Assembly: GCF_039544105.1 (NCBI RefSeq)
Contig: NZ_BAABLA010000120.1
Direction: 5' to 3' (one strand)
Length of the DNA: 64,000 nucleotides
Source of the DNA: Haloechinothrix_A salitolerans
GTDB lineage: Bacteria; Actinomycetota; Actinomycetes; Mycobacteriales; Pseudonocardiaceae
The translations under genes and the position numbers were made by a program. The number at the start of each line of letters is the position of its first letter. The first letter of the stretch is position 1. A model generated the notes under the pieces. The model was not told where the DNA came from and did no database searches. It saw only the letters and a program-made list of their open reading frames with translations. Positions 17,117 to 24,949 of the stretch are shown here, piece by piece.

Positions 17117-17629
17117 CTAGACGTACAACGCGTCGAATGGTGCGAACGGCAGGTTCCTGATCACGAACCAGACGCTGAACACGACGGCGAACGCCAGCGG
17201 CGCCCAACGGTAGTGCAGCCAGCTCCGCACGCGCCTGCCACGGAGTCTGCCGAGCGTCCACGCCGCCACGCTCCACACGAGCAGGAATCCGATGACGAAC
17301 GAGACGGCGTTGTAGTGCAGCGCGGCGCCGATGTCGCCGTGTAGCGCGCTGTAGAGCATGCGCATACCGCCGCACCCAGGACAGACGATGCCGAACAGGA
17401 GCTTCGACGGGCACACCGGCAGTGGCCCGCCCGGCGTCGTGGGGTCGCCTGCCAGCACGACGGCGCACGCCGCGACGCCCCCGGCCGCGACGGCCAACGG
17501 CGGTGCGAGGGCGCGCAGGGTGTCGCGCGCACCTCGCACCGGACGTCCGGTGTAGTCGACGCTCAGGGCGCGGATACCGGCGCCCAGCGCCGTTCTGGCA
17601 CGGACGCCGGAGCCAATGGTGGTGGCCAT
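17117..17629 (-). CDS. DUF2752 family membrane protein
   Basis: A 170-residue membrane protein with the DUF2752 core: LPVCPSKLLFGIVCPGCGGMR, then a membrane segment after ALHGDIGAALHYN. The CPxCG motif with the following Arg defines the family, whose function is unknown. About four hydrophobic segments are visible. The ATG at 17629 is chosen because the family N-terminus begins near it; the longer reading frame upstream is the CD225 gene in another frame. It follows the CD225 gene after 10 bases and is probably cotranscribed with it. A DUF2752 gene beside a CD225 or TM2 gene is a frequent actinobacterial pairing. Confidence 0.85.
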   Translation of the reverse strand: MATTIGSGVRARTALGAGIRALSVDYTGRPVRGARDTLRALAPPLAVAAGGVAACAVVLAGDPTTPGGPLPVCPSKLLFGIVCPGCGGMRMLYSALHGDIGAALHYNAVSFVIGFLLVWSVAAWTLGRLRGRRVRSWLHYRWAPLAFAVVFSVWFVIRNLPFAPFDALYV

Positions 17630-17639
17630 GACGAATTCG

Positions 17640-18008
17640 TCAGTACGACGTCGAGTACGTGCTGAACGAGATCGCGCCAGCGGCGATGACGAAGACGAAC
17701 ACGATGACAACGATCGCGACCGAGGCGATCGCGCTCCACATCGCCCACTTGCCCGCGTCGGAGGCCGCCTTCTGCGCCGCGTCGTATTGCCCTTGGTACC
17801 AGAGCTTGTTGACCTCGTTGGCCTTGACGATCGACACGATGCCGAGCGGCAGGCAGCAGAGGACCGTGGTGAGGATGCCCCACACCAGATTGTTGTCTGG
17901 CGGCGGACCCGGCGGCTGCGCGCCGTACGGTGCTGGCATGCCAGGACCGTATGTGCCTTGCCCTTGACCATACGGGTCATGCGGCTGCTGTGGGTACGGG
18001 TTGGTCAC
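17640..18008 (-). CDS. CD225/dispanin family membrane protein
   Basis: A 122-residue protein with a Pro/Gly/Tyr/Gln-rich N-terminus (residues 1-38) and a CD225-like double-membrane domain: NNLVWGILTTVLCCLPLGIVSIVKANEVNKLWYQG, a short amphipathic AQKAASDAGKWA stretch, then VAIVVIVFVFVIAAG. Vertebrate relatives are interferon-induced membrane proteins, but bacterial roles are unknown. Translation begins at GTG 18008. Its upstream leader contains the 12-bp hairpin at 18021-18055. It probably forms a two-gene unit with DUF2752 downstream. Confidence 0.85.
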   Translation of the reverse strand: MTNPYPQQPHDPYGQGQGTYGPGMPAPYGAQPPGPPPDNNLVWGILTTVLCCLPLGIVSIVKANEVNKLWYQGQYDAAQKAASDAGKWAMWSAIASVAIVVIVFVFVIAAGAISFSTYSTSY

Positions 18009-18020
18009 GACGTCCCCCTA

Positions 18021-18055
18021 GTCTCCCGGGAATCCCCTGTAGCTTCCCGGGAGAC
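18021..18055 (-). terminator. Perfect 12-bp hairpin between hpd and the CD225 gene
   Basis: GTCTCCCGGGAA (18021-18032) and TTCCCGGGAGAC (18044-18055) are perfectly complementary around an 11-nt loop. It is 36 bases past the hpd stop, so it probably ends that transcript. It also sits 12 bases above the CD225 GTG start and may limit its translation if read through. Confidence 0.7.
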
Positions 18056-18091
18056 CTTACTGGTTCCGCCGCCGGGTTGCGGGCATAACCC

Positions 18092-19288
18092 TCAGAGATT
18101 GCCCCTGCGTTCTTGCTCGCGCTCGATCGCCTCGAACAACGCCTTGAAGTTGCCCTTGCCGAAGCCGAGTGAGCCGTGCCGCTCGATCAGCTCGAAGAAC
18201 ACCGTTGGGCGATCGCCGATCGGCTTGGTGAACAACTGCAGCAGGTAGCCGTCCTCATCGCGGTCGACGAGGATCCCGTGCTGCTTCAGCGTCTCGATCG
18301 GCACGCGCACCTCGCCGATGCGCTCCCGCAGGGCGGGGTCGTCGTAGTACGAGTCGGGCACGGCCAGGAACTCGACGCCGGCGGCGCGCATCCGCGTCAC
18401 CGTCGTGATGATGTCGTTGGTCGCCAGCGCGATGTGCTGGCAGCCTGGCCCGCCGTAAAACTCGAGGTACTCGTCGATCTGCGAGCGCTTCTTCGCGATC
18501 GCGGGCTCGTTGAGCGGGAACTTCACGCGGTGGTTGCCGTTGGAGACGACCTTGCTCATCAGCGCGCTGTATTCCGTGGCGATGTCGTCGCCGACGAACT
18601 CCGCCATGTTCACGAAGCCCATGACGCGGTTGTAGAAGTCGACCCAGTAGTCCATCTTGCCGAGTTCGACGTTGCCGACGCAGTGGTCGATGGCCTGGAA
18701 AAGACGCTTCGGGCTCCCTTCCGGTCGCTGGATAGTGCCCTCGCGAGCGACGTATCCCGGCAGGTACGGGCCGGTGTAGCGGGACCGGTCGACGAGCGTA
18801 TGGCGGGTTTCGCCGTACGTCGCGATCGCGGCCATGCGGACGGTGCCGTGCTCGTCGGAGACGTCGTGCGGCTCCTCCAACACCGTCGCGCCGCACGAGC
18901 GGGCGTGCGCGATGCACTTGTCGACGTCGGCGACTTCCAGCGCGAGGTCCACGACGCCGTCGCCGTGGGCGCGGTGGTGGTCCAGCAGCGGCGAGTCCGG
19001 CCGTACGCCGCCCTTGATGACGAAGCGGGCGGAGCCCGAGGTCAGCACGTAGGCCTTGTGGTCGGCGGTGCCGTGCTCCGGTCCGGCGTAGGCGACCAGC
19101 TTCATGCCGAACGCGAACTGGTAGAACAGCGCGGTCTGCGTCGCGTTGCCCGCGACGAACACGATCGCGTCCATCGCCTTGACGGGGAACGGGTCCTTGC
19201 TCGGGTCGTGGTCGACCAGACCGACGAGCTGGCGCAACTGGTCATAACTGACGTCGTCGAGCTGATCGCGGCTGACGGTGTGTGTCAT
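18092..19288 (-). CDS. hppD: 4-hydroxyphenylpyruvate dioxygenase
   Basis: A 398-residue non-haem iron enzyme converting 4-hydroxyphenylpyruvate to homogentisate in tyrosine breakdown. It has two vicinal-oxygen-chelate halves; the C-terminal one carries the iron ligands: His in AIDHCVGNVELGKMDYWVDFY, His in CQHIALATNDI, and Glu in TVFFELIERHGSLGFGKGNFKALFEAIE, the classic C-terminal signature. The ATG at 19288 is followed by THTVSRDQLDD; upstream in-frame codons fall in the promoter. It is divergent from an Lrp/AsnC gene, the usual partner regulator in actinobacteria. Confidence 0.96.
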   Translation of the reverse strand: MTHTVSRDQLDDVSYDQLRQLVGLVDHDPSKDPFPVKAMDAIVFVAGNATQTALFYQFAFGMKLVAYAGPEHGTADHKAYVLTSGSARFVIKGGVRPDSPLLDHHRAHGDGVVDLALEVADVDKCIAHARSCGATVLEEPHDVSDEHGTVRMAAIATYGETRHTLVDRSRYTGPYLPGYVAREGTIQRPEGSPKRLFQAIDHCVGNVELGKMDYWVDFYNRVMGFVNMAEFVGDDIATEYSALMSKVVSNGNHRVKFPLNEPAIAKKRSQIDEYLEFYGGPGCQHIALATNDIITTVTRMRAAGVEFLAVPDSYYDDPALRERIGEVRVPIETLKQHGILVDRDEDGYLLQLFTKPIGDRPTVFFELIERHGSLGFGKGNFKALFEAIEREQERRGNL

Positions 19289-19375
19289 CGCTGGCTCCTC
19301 AGGGGTGCGGATGTCGTCACGGTGTACCCAGCTTGCGCCCCATGTGGCAGCATGTGCAATCGGCATCGATTCGAC

Positions 19376-19429
19376 TGAACAATCTGTATTATGAATTCCG
19401 GTTTATGGCGATCAAATTGAACAGTCTGT
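19376..19429. promoter_or_regulatory. Two direct TGAACArTCTGT repeats in the hppD/Lrp gap
   Basis: TGAACAATCTGT (19376-19387) and TGAACAGTCTGT (19418-19429) are 42 bp apart, four helical turns, in an unusually AT-rich 165-bp gap between divergent genes. Lrp-type octamers often bind phased sites, so this is a plausible operator for the adjacent regulator. Confidence 0.6.
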
Positions 19430-19453
19430 GTATCCGAGCGGAGGTGGCTGGAC

Positions 19454-19930
19454 GTGGCGGAGCAGCGGGTGGACGCGCTCGACGCGGAGTTGTTGCTGTT
19501 GCTCGCCGACGAACCTCGGCTGAGTGTGCTGGAGTGCGCGCGCAGGTTGGGGGTCGCGCGCGGGACGGTGCAGGCACGGCTCGATCGCCTGACCTCGGGC
19601 GGAGTGTTGCGGGGTTTCCCGCCGGACGTCGATCTCACCGAGATCGGTTACGGGCTGACCGCTTTCGCGGTGCTGGAAATAGCTCAGGGCAGGCGGCAGG
19701 AAGTGGCGGGTGCGCTTGCCGCGATCGATGAGGTGTGCGAGGTGCACGCCACCACAGGGCAAGGCGACCTGTTCGTCCGCATGGTGGCGCGGTCCAACGA
19801 CGATCTGCAGCGGGTGATCGACACTGTGGTCGACGTGCCAGGAGTGCGCAGGACGTCGACGTCGATCGCCCTGTCGACGCCGGTGCGGCCCAGGATCAGG
19901 CCCCTACTCGAACGGATCGCGCGCCCCTGA
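19454..19930 (+). CDS. Lrp/AsnC family regulator, probable hppD regulator
   Basis: A 158-residue transcription factor. The N-terminal winged helix-turn-helix is VDALDAELLLLLADEPRLSVLECARRLGVARGTVQARLDRL; the C-terminal part is an RAM/ACT-like ligand domain (TGQGDLFVRMVARSNDDLQRVID). It starts at GTG 19454 with GGAGG 9 bases upstream. Divergence from hppD suggests control of tyrosine breakdown, perhaps with an aromatic amino or keto acid as effector; the effector is inferred. Its stop lies inside the bidirectional hairpin it shares with greA. Confidence 0.9.
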   Translation: MAEQRVDALDAELLLLLADEPRLSVLECARRLGVARGTVQARLDRLTSGGVLRGFPPDVDLTEIGYGLTAFAVLEIAQGRRQEVAGALAAIDEVCEVHATTGQGDLFVRMVARSNDDLQRVIDTVVDVPGVRRTSTSIALSTPVRPRIRPLLERIARP

Positions 19931-19950
19931 AGCTCAGGGACGCGCGATCC
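19914..19950. terminator. Bidirectional hairpin between the Lrp gene and greA
   Basis: Arms 19914-19930 and 19934-19950 pair at 16 of 17 positions around a 3-nt loop. The hairpin contains the TGA of the Lrp gene and lies 20 bases past the convergent greA stop, so it can end both transcripts. Confidence 0.8.
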
Positions 19951-19969
19951 GCTCAAGACGTCGGGGTGC

Positions 19970-20467
19970 TCAGCCGCCGTAGGGCACGACCTTGATCAGC
20001 GTGACCTTCTGCTTGTTGCCGTTGGGCAGCTCGTACTCCCGTGACTCACCTTCCGTCGCGCCGAGCAGCGCGTCGCCGAGCGGCGATTCGGGTGAGTACA
20101 CCTCGATGTCGCCGCCGCCCCCTTCCTCGCGGGTGGCGAGCAGGAACGTTTCCTCCTCGTCGTCCCCGTCGTAGCGGATGGTGAGTACCATGCCCGGTTC
20201 CGCGCGACCGTCATTCTTGGGTGCCTCGCCAACCTTGGCGGTGCGCAGCAGCTCCTGGAGGTGGCGGATGCGGGCCTCCTGCTGCCCCTGTTCCTCGCGG
20301 GCGGCGTGGTAGCCACCGTTCTCCTTGAGGTCACCCTCTTCGCGACTGTCGTTGATCTTCGCGGCGATGACCGGGCGATTCTCGATCAGCTCATCGAGCT
20401 CTTGCTTGAGCCTGTCGTAGGCATCCTGGGTCAGCCAGGTCACCTTGGTGTCGCTCACGGTCACCAT
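19970..20467 (-). CDS. greA: Transcription elongation factor GreA
   Basis: A 165-residue cleavage factor that inserts its coiled coil into the secondary channel of stalled RNA polymerase. The N-terminal coiled coil carries the catalytic acidic tip in NDSREEGDLKENGGYHAAREEQG (Asp and Glu of the GDLKEN region). The C-terminal FKBP-like domain includes YDGDDEEETFLLA and YSPESPLGDALLGATEGESREYELPNG. Start choice: ATG 20467 (MVTVSDTKVTWLTQ), since the longer frame lacks homology; a GTG three codons on is also possible. It matches Rv1080c in position. Confidence 0.95.
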   Translation of the reverse strand: MVTVSDTKVTWLTQDAYDRLKQELDELIENRPVIAAKINDSREEGDLKENGGYHAAREEQGQQEARIRHLQELLRTAKVGEAPKNDGRAEPGMVLTIRYDGDDEEETFLLATREEGGGGDIEVYSPESPLGDALLGATEGESREYELPNGNKQKVTLIKVVPYGG

Positions 20468-20537
20468 CTCCTCGTCGTACGTACCGGCACGCGCTTCGTA
20501 CCGGCCGTGTCGCCTCCGCAACACATATAAGGAAAGA

Positions 20538-20557
20538 CACGGCCCGATCGGGCCGTG
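20538..20557 (-). terminator. Perfect 20-bp palindrome upstream of greA
   Basis: CACGGCCCGATCGGGCCGTG is followed on the minus strand by TCTTTCCTTATAT, resembling a rho-independent terminator for the DUF4307 gene that ends 92 bases upstream. It may also sit in the greA leader. Confidence 0.6.
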
Positions 20558-20648
20558 CCAGACTTCGAGGATAGCACGCTGAGCGGGTCAAACGCCGCCC
20601 TCGCTAATCGATCTCCGGCATTCGCCGCTGGATTCACTCCGTTGGCCG

Positions 20649-21071
20649 CTATGGTCTTGACAGATACTTCGGGACGGAATATGTGCATCCGAACACATCG
20701 GCTGTGACCGGGCGCGATCCGCTCGTGATCACCGTCCGTAGCCGGATGCTGCCGTCCGATGGGGGGATATACACCTCTCGCCTGCCGGTTTCCGCGCCGC
20801 TGATGTCCCTCACACGTACCACGCACACCGCTGGCCGCTGGGGCTCATTTCGCTCGACGTCGATCGTGACCTCCATCGTTTTGTCTGGTCGCACGGTGAA
20901 GGCGACGCGTTCCGCCGAGAGCGGAGCCGATCCGATGAGGCGGAACGCGACGTAGGCGATGGCCACGCTGACGACAACGGCCACGATGGCGAACAGGATC
21001 GGGCCCCTGCGGGTCTTGCCTGGCGAGCGGGCCGTTCCGTAGCGGTCGGCCAGCGACTGGTGTTCTGTCAC
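20649..21071 (-). CDS. DUF4307 family membrane protein
   Basis: A 140-residue protein with a single membrane segment (GPILFAIVAVVVSVAIAYVAFRLI) after the conserved LADRYGTARSPGKTRR head, and a roughly 85-residue extracytoplasmic domain (AERVAFTVRPDKTMEVTIDVERN). This arrangement fits DUF4307, an actinobacterial family found next to mca. Start GTG 21071 gives the usual TEHQSLADRYG N-terminus; an upstream ATG at 21119 would reach into the mca promoter. Function unknown. It is divergent from mca. Confidence 0.85.
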   Translation of the reverse strand: MTEHQSLADRYGTARSPGKTRRGPILFAIVAVVVSVAIAYVAFRLIGSAPLSAERVAFTVRPDKTMEVTIDVERNEPQRPAVCVVRVRDISGAETGRREVYIPPSDGSIRLRTVITSGSRPVTADVFGCTYSVPKYLSRP

Positions 21072-21160
21072 GGAATGGATGCACCCTCCCGGCCGTTGCT
21101 GTCGTGGGGACGAGGACAATGCACAGTATCCGCTGCTGGGTGAGAGAAGGGGTGCCGAGG

Positions 21161-22090
21161 GTGGCCGAGGGCAAGCACGACAAGCACGTCACCACACAGG
21201 GGGATGGGTTGCGGCTTATGGCCGTGCACGCGCATCCGGACGACGAGTCGAGCAAGGGCGCGGCGACGATGGCCCGCTACGTCGCGGAAGGCCACGACGT
21301 CCGGGTGGTGACCTGCACCGGCGGCGAGGCGGGCAGCGTGCTCAACCCGGCCATGGACCGCCCCGAAGTGCACGCCCACCTCACCGAGGTCCGCCGGGAG
21401 GAGATGGCCCGCGCCGCCAAGATCCTCGGCGTCAGCCACCGCTGGCTCGGGTTCATCGACTCCGGTCTCCCGGAGGGCGAGCCGATGCCCCCGCTACCGG
21501 AGGGCTGCTTCGCGGCGATCCCGCTCGATGGGCCCACCGAGGCGCTGGTGCGCGAGATCAGGGAGTTCCGCCCGCACGTCGTCGTCACGTATGACGAGAA
21601 CGGCGGGTATCCGCATCCCGACCACATTCGCTGTCACGAGATCTCGGTCGCCGCCTTCGAGGCCGCCGGAGACCCTGACCGGTTCCCTGACGCGGGGGAG
21701 CCGTGGCAACCGTTGAAGCTGTACTACTCGCACGGTTTCTCCCGTGCGAAGATCACGACGTTCCACGAGGGGCTGCTCGCGCGAGGCCTTGACTCCCCGT
21801 ATGGCGAGTGGCTCGGCAAGTGGGATCCGGACAAGGCAGACGTCATGGAGCGGGTGACCACGCAGGTGCACTGCGCGGACTACTTCGAGTACCGCGATGA
21901 CGCGCTGAAGGCCCACGCCACCCAGATCGACCCGAACAGCCGCTGGTTCGCCGTGCCGCTAGAGATGCAGCGCGAGCTGTGGCCAACCGAGGAGTACGAG
22001 CTGGTCCGGTCATTCGTCGACAGCACCCTGCCCGAAGACGACCTGTTCGCGGGCATTGATCGCAACACTGACCGGAAGGCACAGGCATGA
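21161..22090 (+). CDS. mca: Mycothiol S-conjugate amidase
   Basis: A 309-residue zinc enzyme that cleaves mycothiol S-conjugates to release mercapturic acids for export, a detoxification route of actinobacteria. It shows the LmbE-like zinc motif AVHAHPDDESSKGAATMARY, the EVRREEMARAAKILGV helix and the third ligand region YDENGGYPHPDHIRCHE. The C-terminal YFEYRDDALKAHATQIDPNS is typical of Mca rather than MshB. GTG 21161 has AGAAGGGG upstream and is preferred; GTG 21104 or ATG 21119 would extend it. The next gene overlaps its stop by 4 bp. Confidence 0.94.
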   Translation: MAEGKHDKHVTTQGDGLRLMAVHAHPDDESSKGAATMARYVAEGHDVRVVTCTGGEAGSVLNPAMDRPEVHAHLTEVRREEMARAAKILGVSHRWLGFIDSGLPEGEPMPPLPEGCFAAIPLDGPTEALVREIREFRPHVVVTYDENGGYPHPDHIRCHEISVAAFEAAGDPDRFPDAGEPWQPLKLYYSHGFSRAKITTFHEGLLARGLDSPYGEWLGKWDPDKADVMERVTTQVHCADYFEYRDDALKAHATQIDPNSRWFAVPLEMQRELWPTEEYELVRSFVDSTLPEDDLFAGIDRNTDRKAQA

Positions 22091-22374
22091 CGATGCTGCT
22101 GCCCGGCCTAGCCGGGCCGGTCCCGCACACGCAGACGACGGCCATCGTCGTCGCGCAGCAGGACGACACCGTGCGCGACGAGGACGAGGGAAAGGCGTCG
22201 CCCGTCGGCCTCGTCGTCCTGATCCTGTTCCTGATCGCGGTCGTGTTCCTGGTGCGGTCAATGACCAAGCACCTCAAGCGCGTTCCTGCCAGCTTCGACG
22301 AGTCCGCTGGACAGCCAGACGACAACACCGACGACGACACCGACACCGATACCGGGGACAAGCGGGAGTCCTGA
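22087..22374 (+). CDS. Small membrane protein coupled to mca
   Basis: A 95-residue protein whose ATG overlaps the mca TGA (ATGA), indicating translational coupling. One hydrophobic segment (SPVGLVVLILFLIAVVFLVRS) is followed by a basic patch (MTKHLKRVP) and an acidic, Asp/Thr-rich tail. Position and topology match Rv1081c beside mca in mycobacteria. Function unknown; a role near the membrane in mycothiol-linked detoxification is only suggested by context. Confidence 0.8.
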   Translation: MTMLLPGLAGPVPHTQTTAIVVAQQDDTVRDEDEGKASPVGLVVLILFLIAVVFLVRSMTKHLKRVPASFDESAGQPDDNTDDDTDTDTGDKRES

Positions 22375-22387
22375 CCCGTCCCGGCCG

Positions 22388-24949
22388 CTACAGGCGCGGG
22401 TCGACGGGGTCGGACTCCAGCGCGAGTACCGCGAACACGCACTCGTGCACCCGCCACAGCGGCTCACCCCGCTCGAGCCGCTCCAGCGCCTCGAGGCCGA
22501 GCGCGTACTCCCGCAGCGCCAGCGCCCGCTTGCGGCCGAGGCCACGGGAACGCAGCCGCTCCAGGTTCTCCGGCATCGTGTAGTCGGGTCCGTAGATGAT
22601 CCGCAGGTACTCCCTGCCGCGCACCTTCACGCCAGGCTGCACCAGCCCCCGCTTCGCCCTGGTCAGGTTGGCGGCCGGCTTGACGACCATGCCCTCGCCA
22701 CCGGCCTCGGTCAGCCGCTCCCACCACGCGACGGCGTCGGCCACCTGGTCCGGATCGGTGGTGTCGACGTCTTTGGTGGCGGTGGTCGCGAACAGGTCGG
22801 GGTCGGCCTCGCCGAGCCTGCCGAGCAGGTCGAGGTGCCAGGAGTGCGGGCGCTCGTGGAACGCGGCGCCCTCGGCGGCCAGCACCTGGAACGGCGCCAG
22901 CCGCACCCCGGACAGCGCCTCGGTCTGCCAGCAGTAGCGGCGGTAGGCGACCCGGTAGCGCTCCAGCGCGTCCGCTCTATTCCGCGTGCGGGTGAGCAGG
23001 TCGGCGACGTCGATACCCCGTGCCGCGACGTCGTCCAGTGCGGCGACGGCCGCGGGAAGCATGGCGCCACCCGCCGCGCCGACGGCCGCGTACTGGTTGG
23101 CGATCAGCGCGCCAGCCTTGAGGTTCCACGGCATCAGCTCGGCGTCCAGCAGCAGCCAGTCAGTGTCCAGCTCATCCCATAGGCCAGCCTTCTCCGCGGC
23201 GGCACGGACGCGGTCGAGCAGGCTCGCCGTGCGGTCGTCGTCGAAGAACCCGCGCCCCGTCCTGGTGTAGACCGCACCGGGCCCCTCGATGCCGAACCGG
23301 CCAGGCGCCACCGACGCGTCCCGGCACACCAGCAGCACCGCGCGCGAGCCCATGTGCTTCTCCTGGCACACGACCCGCGCGACGCCCGACGCCCGGAACT
23401 CGGCGAACGCCTCGTCTGGATGCTCCAAGTAGCCCTCGCGGTCGCTGGTCGCGCTCGGCGCCATCGTGGGCGGCAGATACGCCAGCCAGCGCGGGTCGAG
23501 CGCGAACCGGCTCATCACCTCCAGCGCGGCCGCCGACTGCTCAGCGGACACCCCGATGCGGCCGTGGTGCGCCGTCTCGATCACCCGCTTGCCGGTGACA
23601 TCGGTCAGCGTGAGCGTGGCTGGGTCGTGGCGCGGGGCCGTGTCGGCGCTCTGGTGGCGCAGTGGCTTGACCGGCTCGTAGTAGACCTGGTGCGCCGCGA
23701 CGTCGACCAGTTCGCGCTCCGGGTAGCGGAGTGCGGTGAGCTTGCCGCCGAACGCGCAGCCGGTGTCCAGGCACAGCGTGTTGTTCACCCACCCGGCCTC
23801 CGGCACCGGTGTGTGCCCGTAGAGCACCATCGCCGTGCCCCGGTAGTCGTTGGCCCAGGGATAGCGCACCGGCAGGCCGTACTCGTCGGTCTCGCCGGTG
23901 GTGTCGCCGTAGAGCGCGAACGCGCGCACCCTGCCCGACGCGCGGCCGTGGTAGCGCTCCGGCAGCCCCGCGTGGCAGACGACGAGGTTGCCGCCATCGA
24001 GCACGTAGTGCGCGATCAGCTCGTCGCAGAAAGCCTTGACCCGCTGGGTGAACTCTTCGCCCTGCTCGGTCAGCTGATCGAGGGATTCCGCGAGCCCGTG
24101 CGAGACCCGCACCTTGCGCCCTGACAGCGCCCGCACCAGCTTCTGCTCGTGGTTGCCGCACACGCAGAGCGCGCTGCCCGCTTCGACCATGCCCATCACC
24201 AGCCGCAGCACACCGGGGGTGTCCGGCCCTCGGTCCACGAGGTCGCCGACGAACACCGCCGTCCTGCCCTCCGGGTGGCTCGCCCCGACCGCCCTGCCAG
24301 CGTCGTCTCGCGTCAGCTTGTAACCGAGCTTGGTCAGTAGCTCCTCCAGCTCGGTGCGGCAGCCATGCACGTCGCCGATGACGTCGAACGGGCCGGTCAG
24401 CTCGCGCCGGTCGTTGTGCAGCCGCTCCACGACGATCTCGGCGTCATCCACTTCCTGCTCGCCGCGCAGCACGTGGATTCGGCGGAAGCCCTCCCGCTGC
24501 AATGTCTTGAGCGAGCGTCGCAGCTCGCCACGATGCCTGCGAACGACGTGCGCCCCGAAATCACGATCCGGTCGAGCCTCGTTGCGCCGCACGCACACCG
24601 ACTCCGGAACGTCGAGCACGATCGCCGTGGGCAACACGTCGTGCTCCCTGGCGAGCTTCACCAAGGACGCACGGTCGGCGCGCCGCACGTTGGTCGCGTC
24701 GATGACGGTGACCTTGCCAGCCGCGAGCCGCTTGCCCGCGACGTAGTGCAGCGCGTCGAACGCCGCGGCCGAGGCGGACTGGTCGTTCTCGTCGTCGGCG
24801 ACGAGGCCACGGAAGAAGTCGCTGCTCAGCACCTGCGTCGGCGCGAAATGCCGCCGCGCGAACGTCGACTTGCCCGACCCGGACGCGCCAATGAGCACCA
24901 CCAGCGTCATGTCGGGGATGCCCAGTGTGGTGTTGGCCGCTTCGGTCAC
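22388..24949 (-). CDS. pnkp: Polynucleotide kinase-phosphatase-ligase (Pnkp)
   Basis: An 853-residue three-domain RNA-repair enzyme. Residues 1-170 are a 5'-polynucleotide kinase with P-loop GASGSGKS (21-28) and the SSDFFRG general base Asp44. Residues about 187-480 are a binuclear metallophosphatase removing 2',3'-phosphates: GDVHG (Asp193, His195), GDLVDRGPD (235-243), GNHE (265-268), CHAGLP and GHT. The rest is an adenylyltransferase/ligase domain with KHMGSRA, where Lys531 should carry AMP, and GMVVKP. In the well-studied clostridial system Pnkp needs Hen1 to ligate. Its ATG overlaps the hen1 stop by 4 bp. No key residue appears lost. Confidence 0.97.
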   Translation of the reverse strand: MTEAANTTLGIPDMTLVVLIGASGSGKSTFARRHFAPTQVLSSDFFRGLVADDENDQSASAAAFDALHYVAGKRLAAGKVTVIDATNVRRADRASLVKLAREHDVLPTAIVLDVPESVCVRRNEARPDRDFGAHVVRRHRGELRRSLKTLQREGFRRIHVLRGEQEVDDAEIVVERLHNDRRELTGPFDVIGDVHGCRTELEELLTKLGYKLTRDDAGRAVGASHPEGRTAVFVGDLVDRGPDTPGVLRLVMGMVEAGSALCVCGNHEQKLVRALSGRKVRVSHGLAESLDQLTEQGEEFTQRVKAFCDELIAHYVLDGGNLVVCHAGLPERYHGRASGRVRAFALYGDTTGETDEYGLPVRYPWANDYRGTAMVLYGHTPVPEAGWVNNTLCLDTGCAFGGKLTALRYPERELVDVAAHQVYYEPVKPLRHQSADTAPRHDPATLTLTDVTGKRVIETAHHGRIGVSAEQSAAALEVMSRFALDPRWLAYLPPTMAPSATSDREGYLEHPDEAFAEFRASGVARVVCQEKHMGSRAVLLVCRDASVAPGRFGIEGPGAVYTRTGRGFFDDDRTASLLDRVRAAAEKAGLWDELDTDWLLLDAELMPWNLKAGALIANQYAAVGAAGGAMLPAAVAALDDVAARGIDVADLLTRTRNRADALERYRVAYRRYCWQTEALSGVRLAPFQVLAAEGAAFHERPHSWHLDLLGRLGEADPDLFATTATKDVDTTDPDQVADAVAWWERLTEAGGEGMVVKPAANLTRAKRGLVQPGVKVRGREYLRIIYGPDYTMPENLERLRSRGLGRKRALALREYALGLEALERLERGEPLWRVHECVFAVLALESDPVDPRL

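Noticed and set aside
20657..20685. TTGACA-17 bp-TATGTG promoter-like match on the plus strand
   Set aside because: It lies inside the 3' end of the DUF4307 gene in antisense, far from any plus-strand start; a chance match is likely, though an antisense promoter cannot be excluded.
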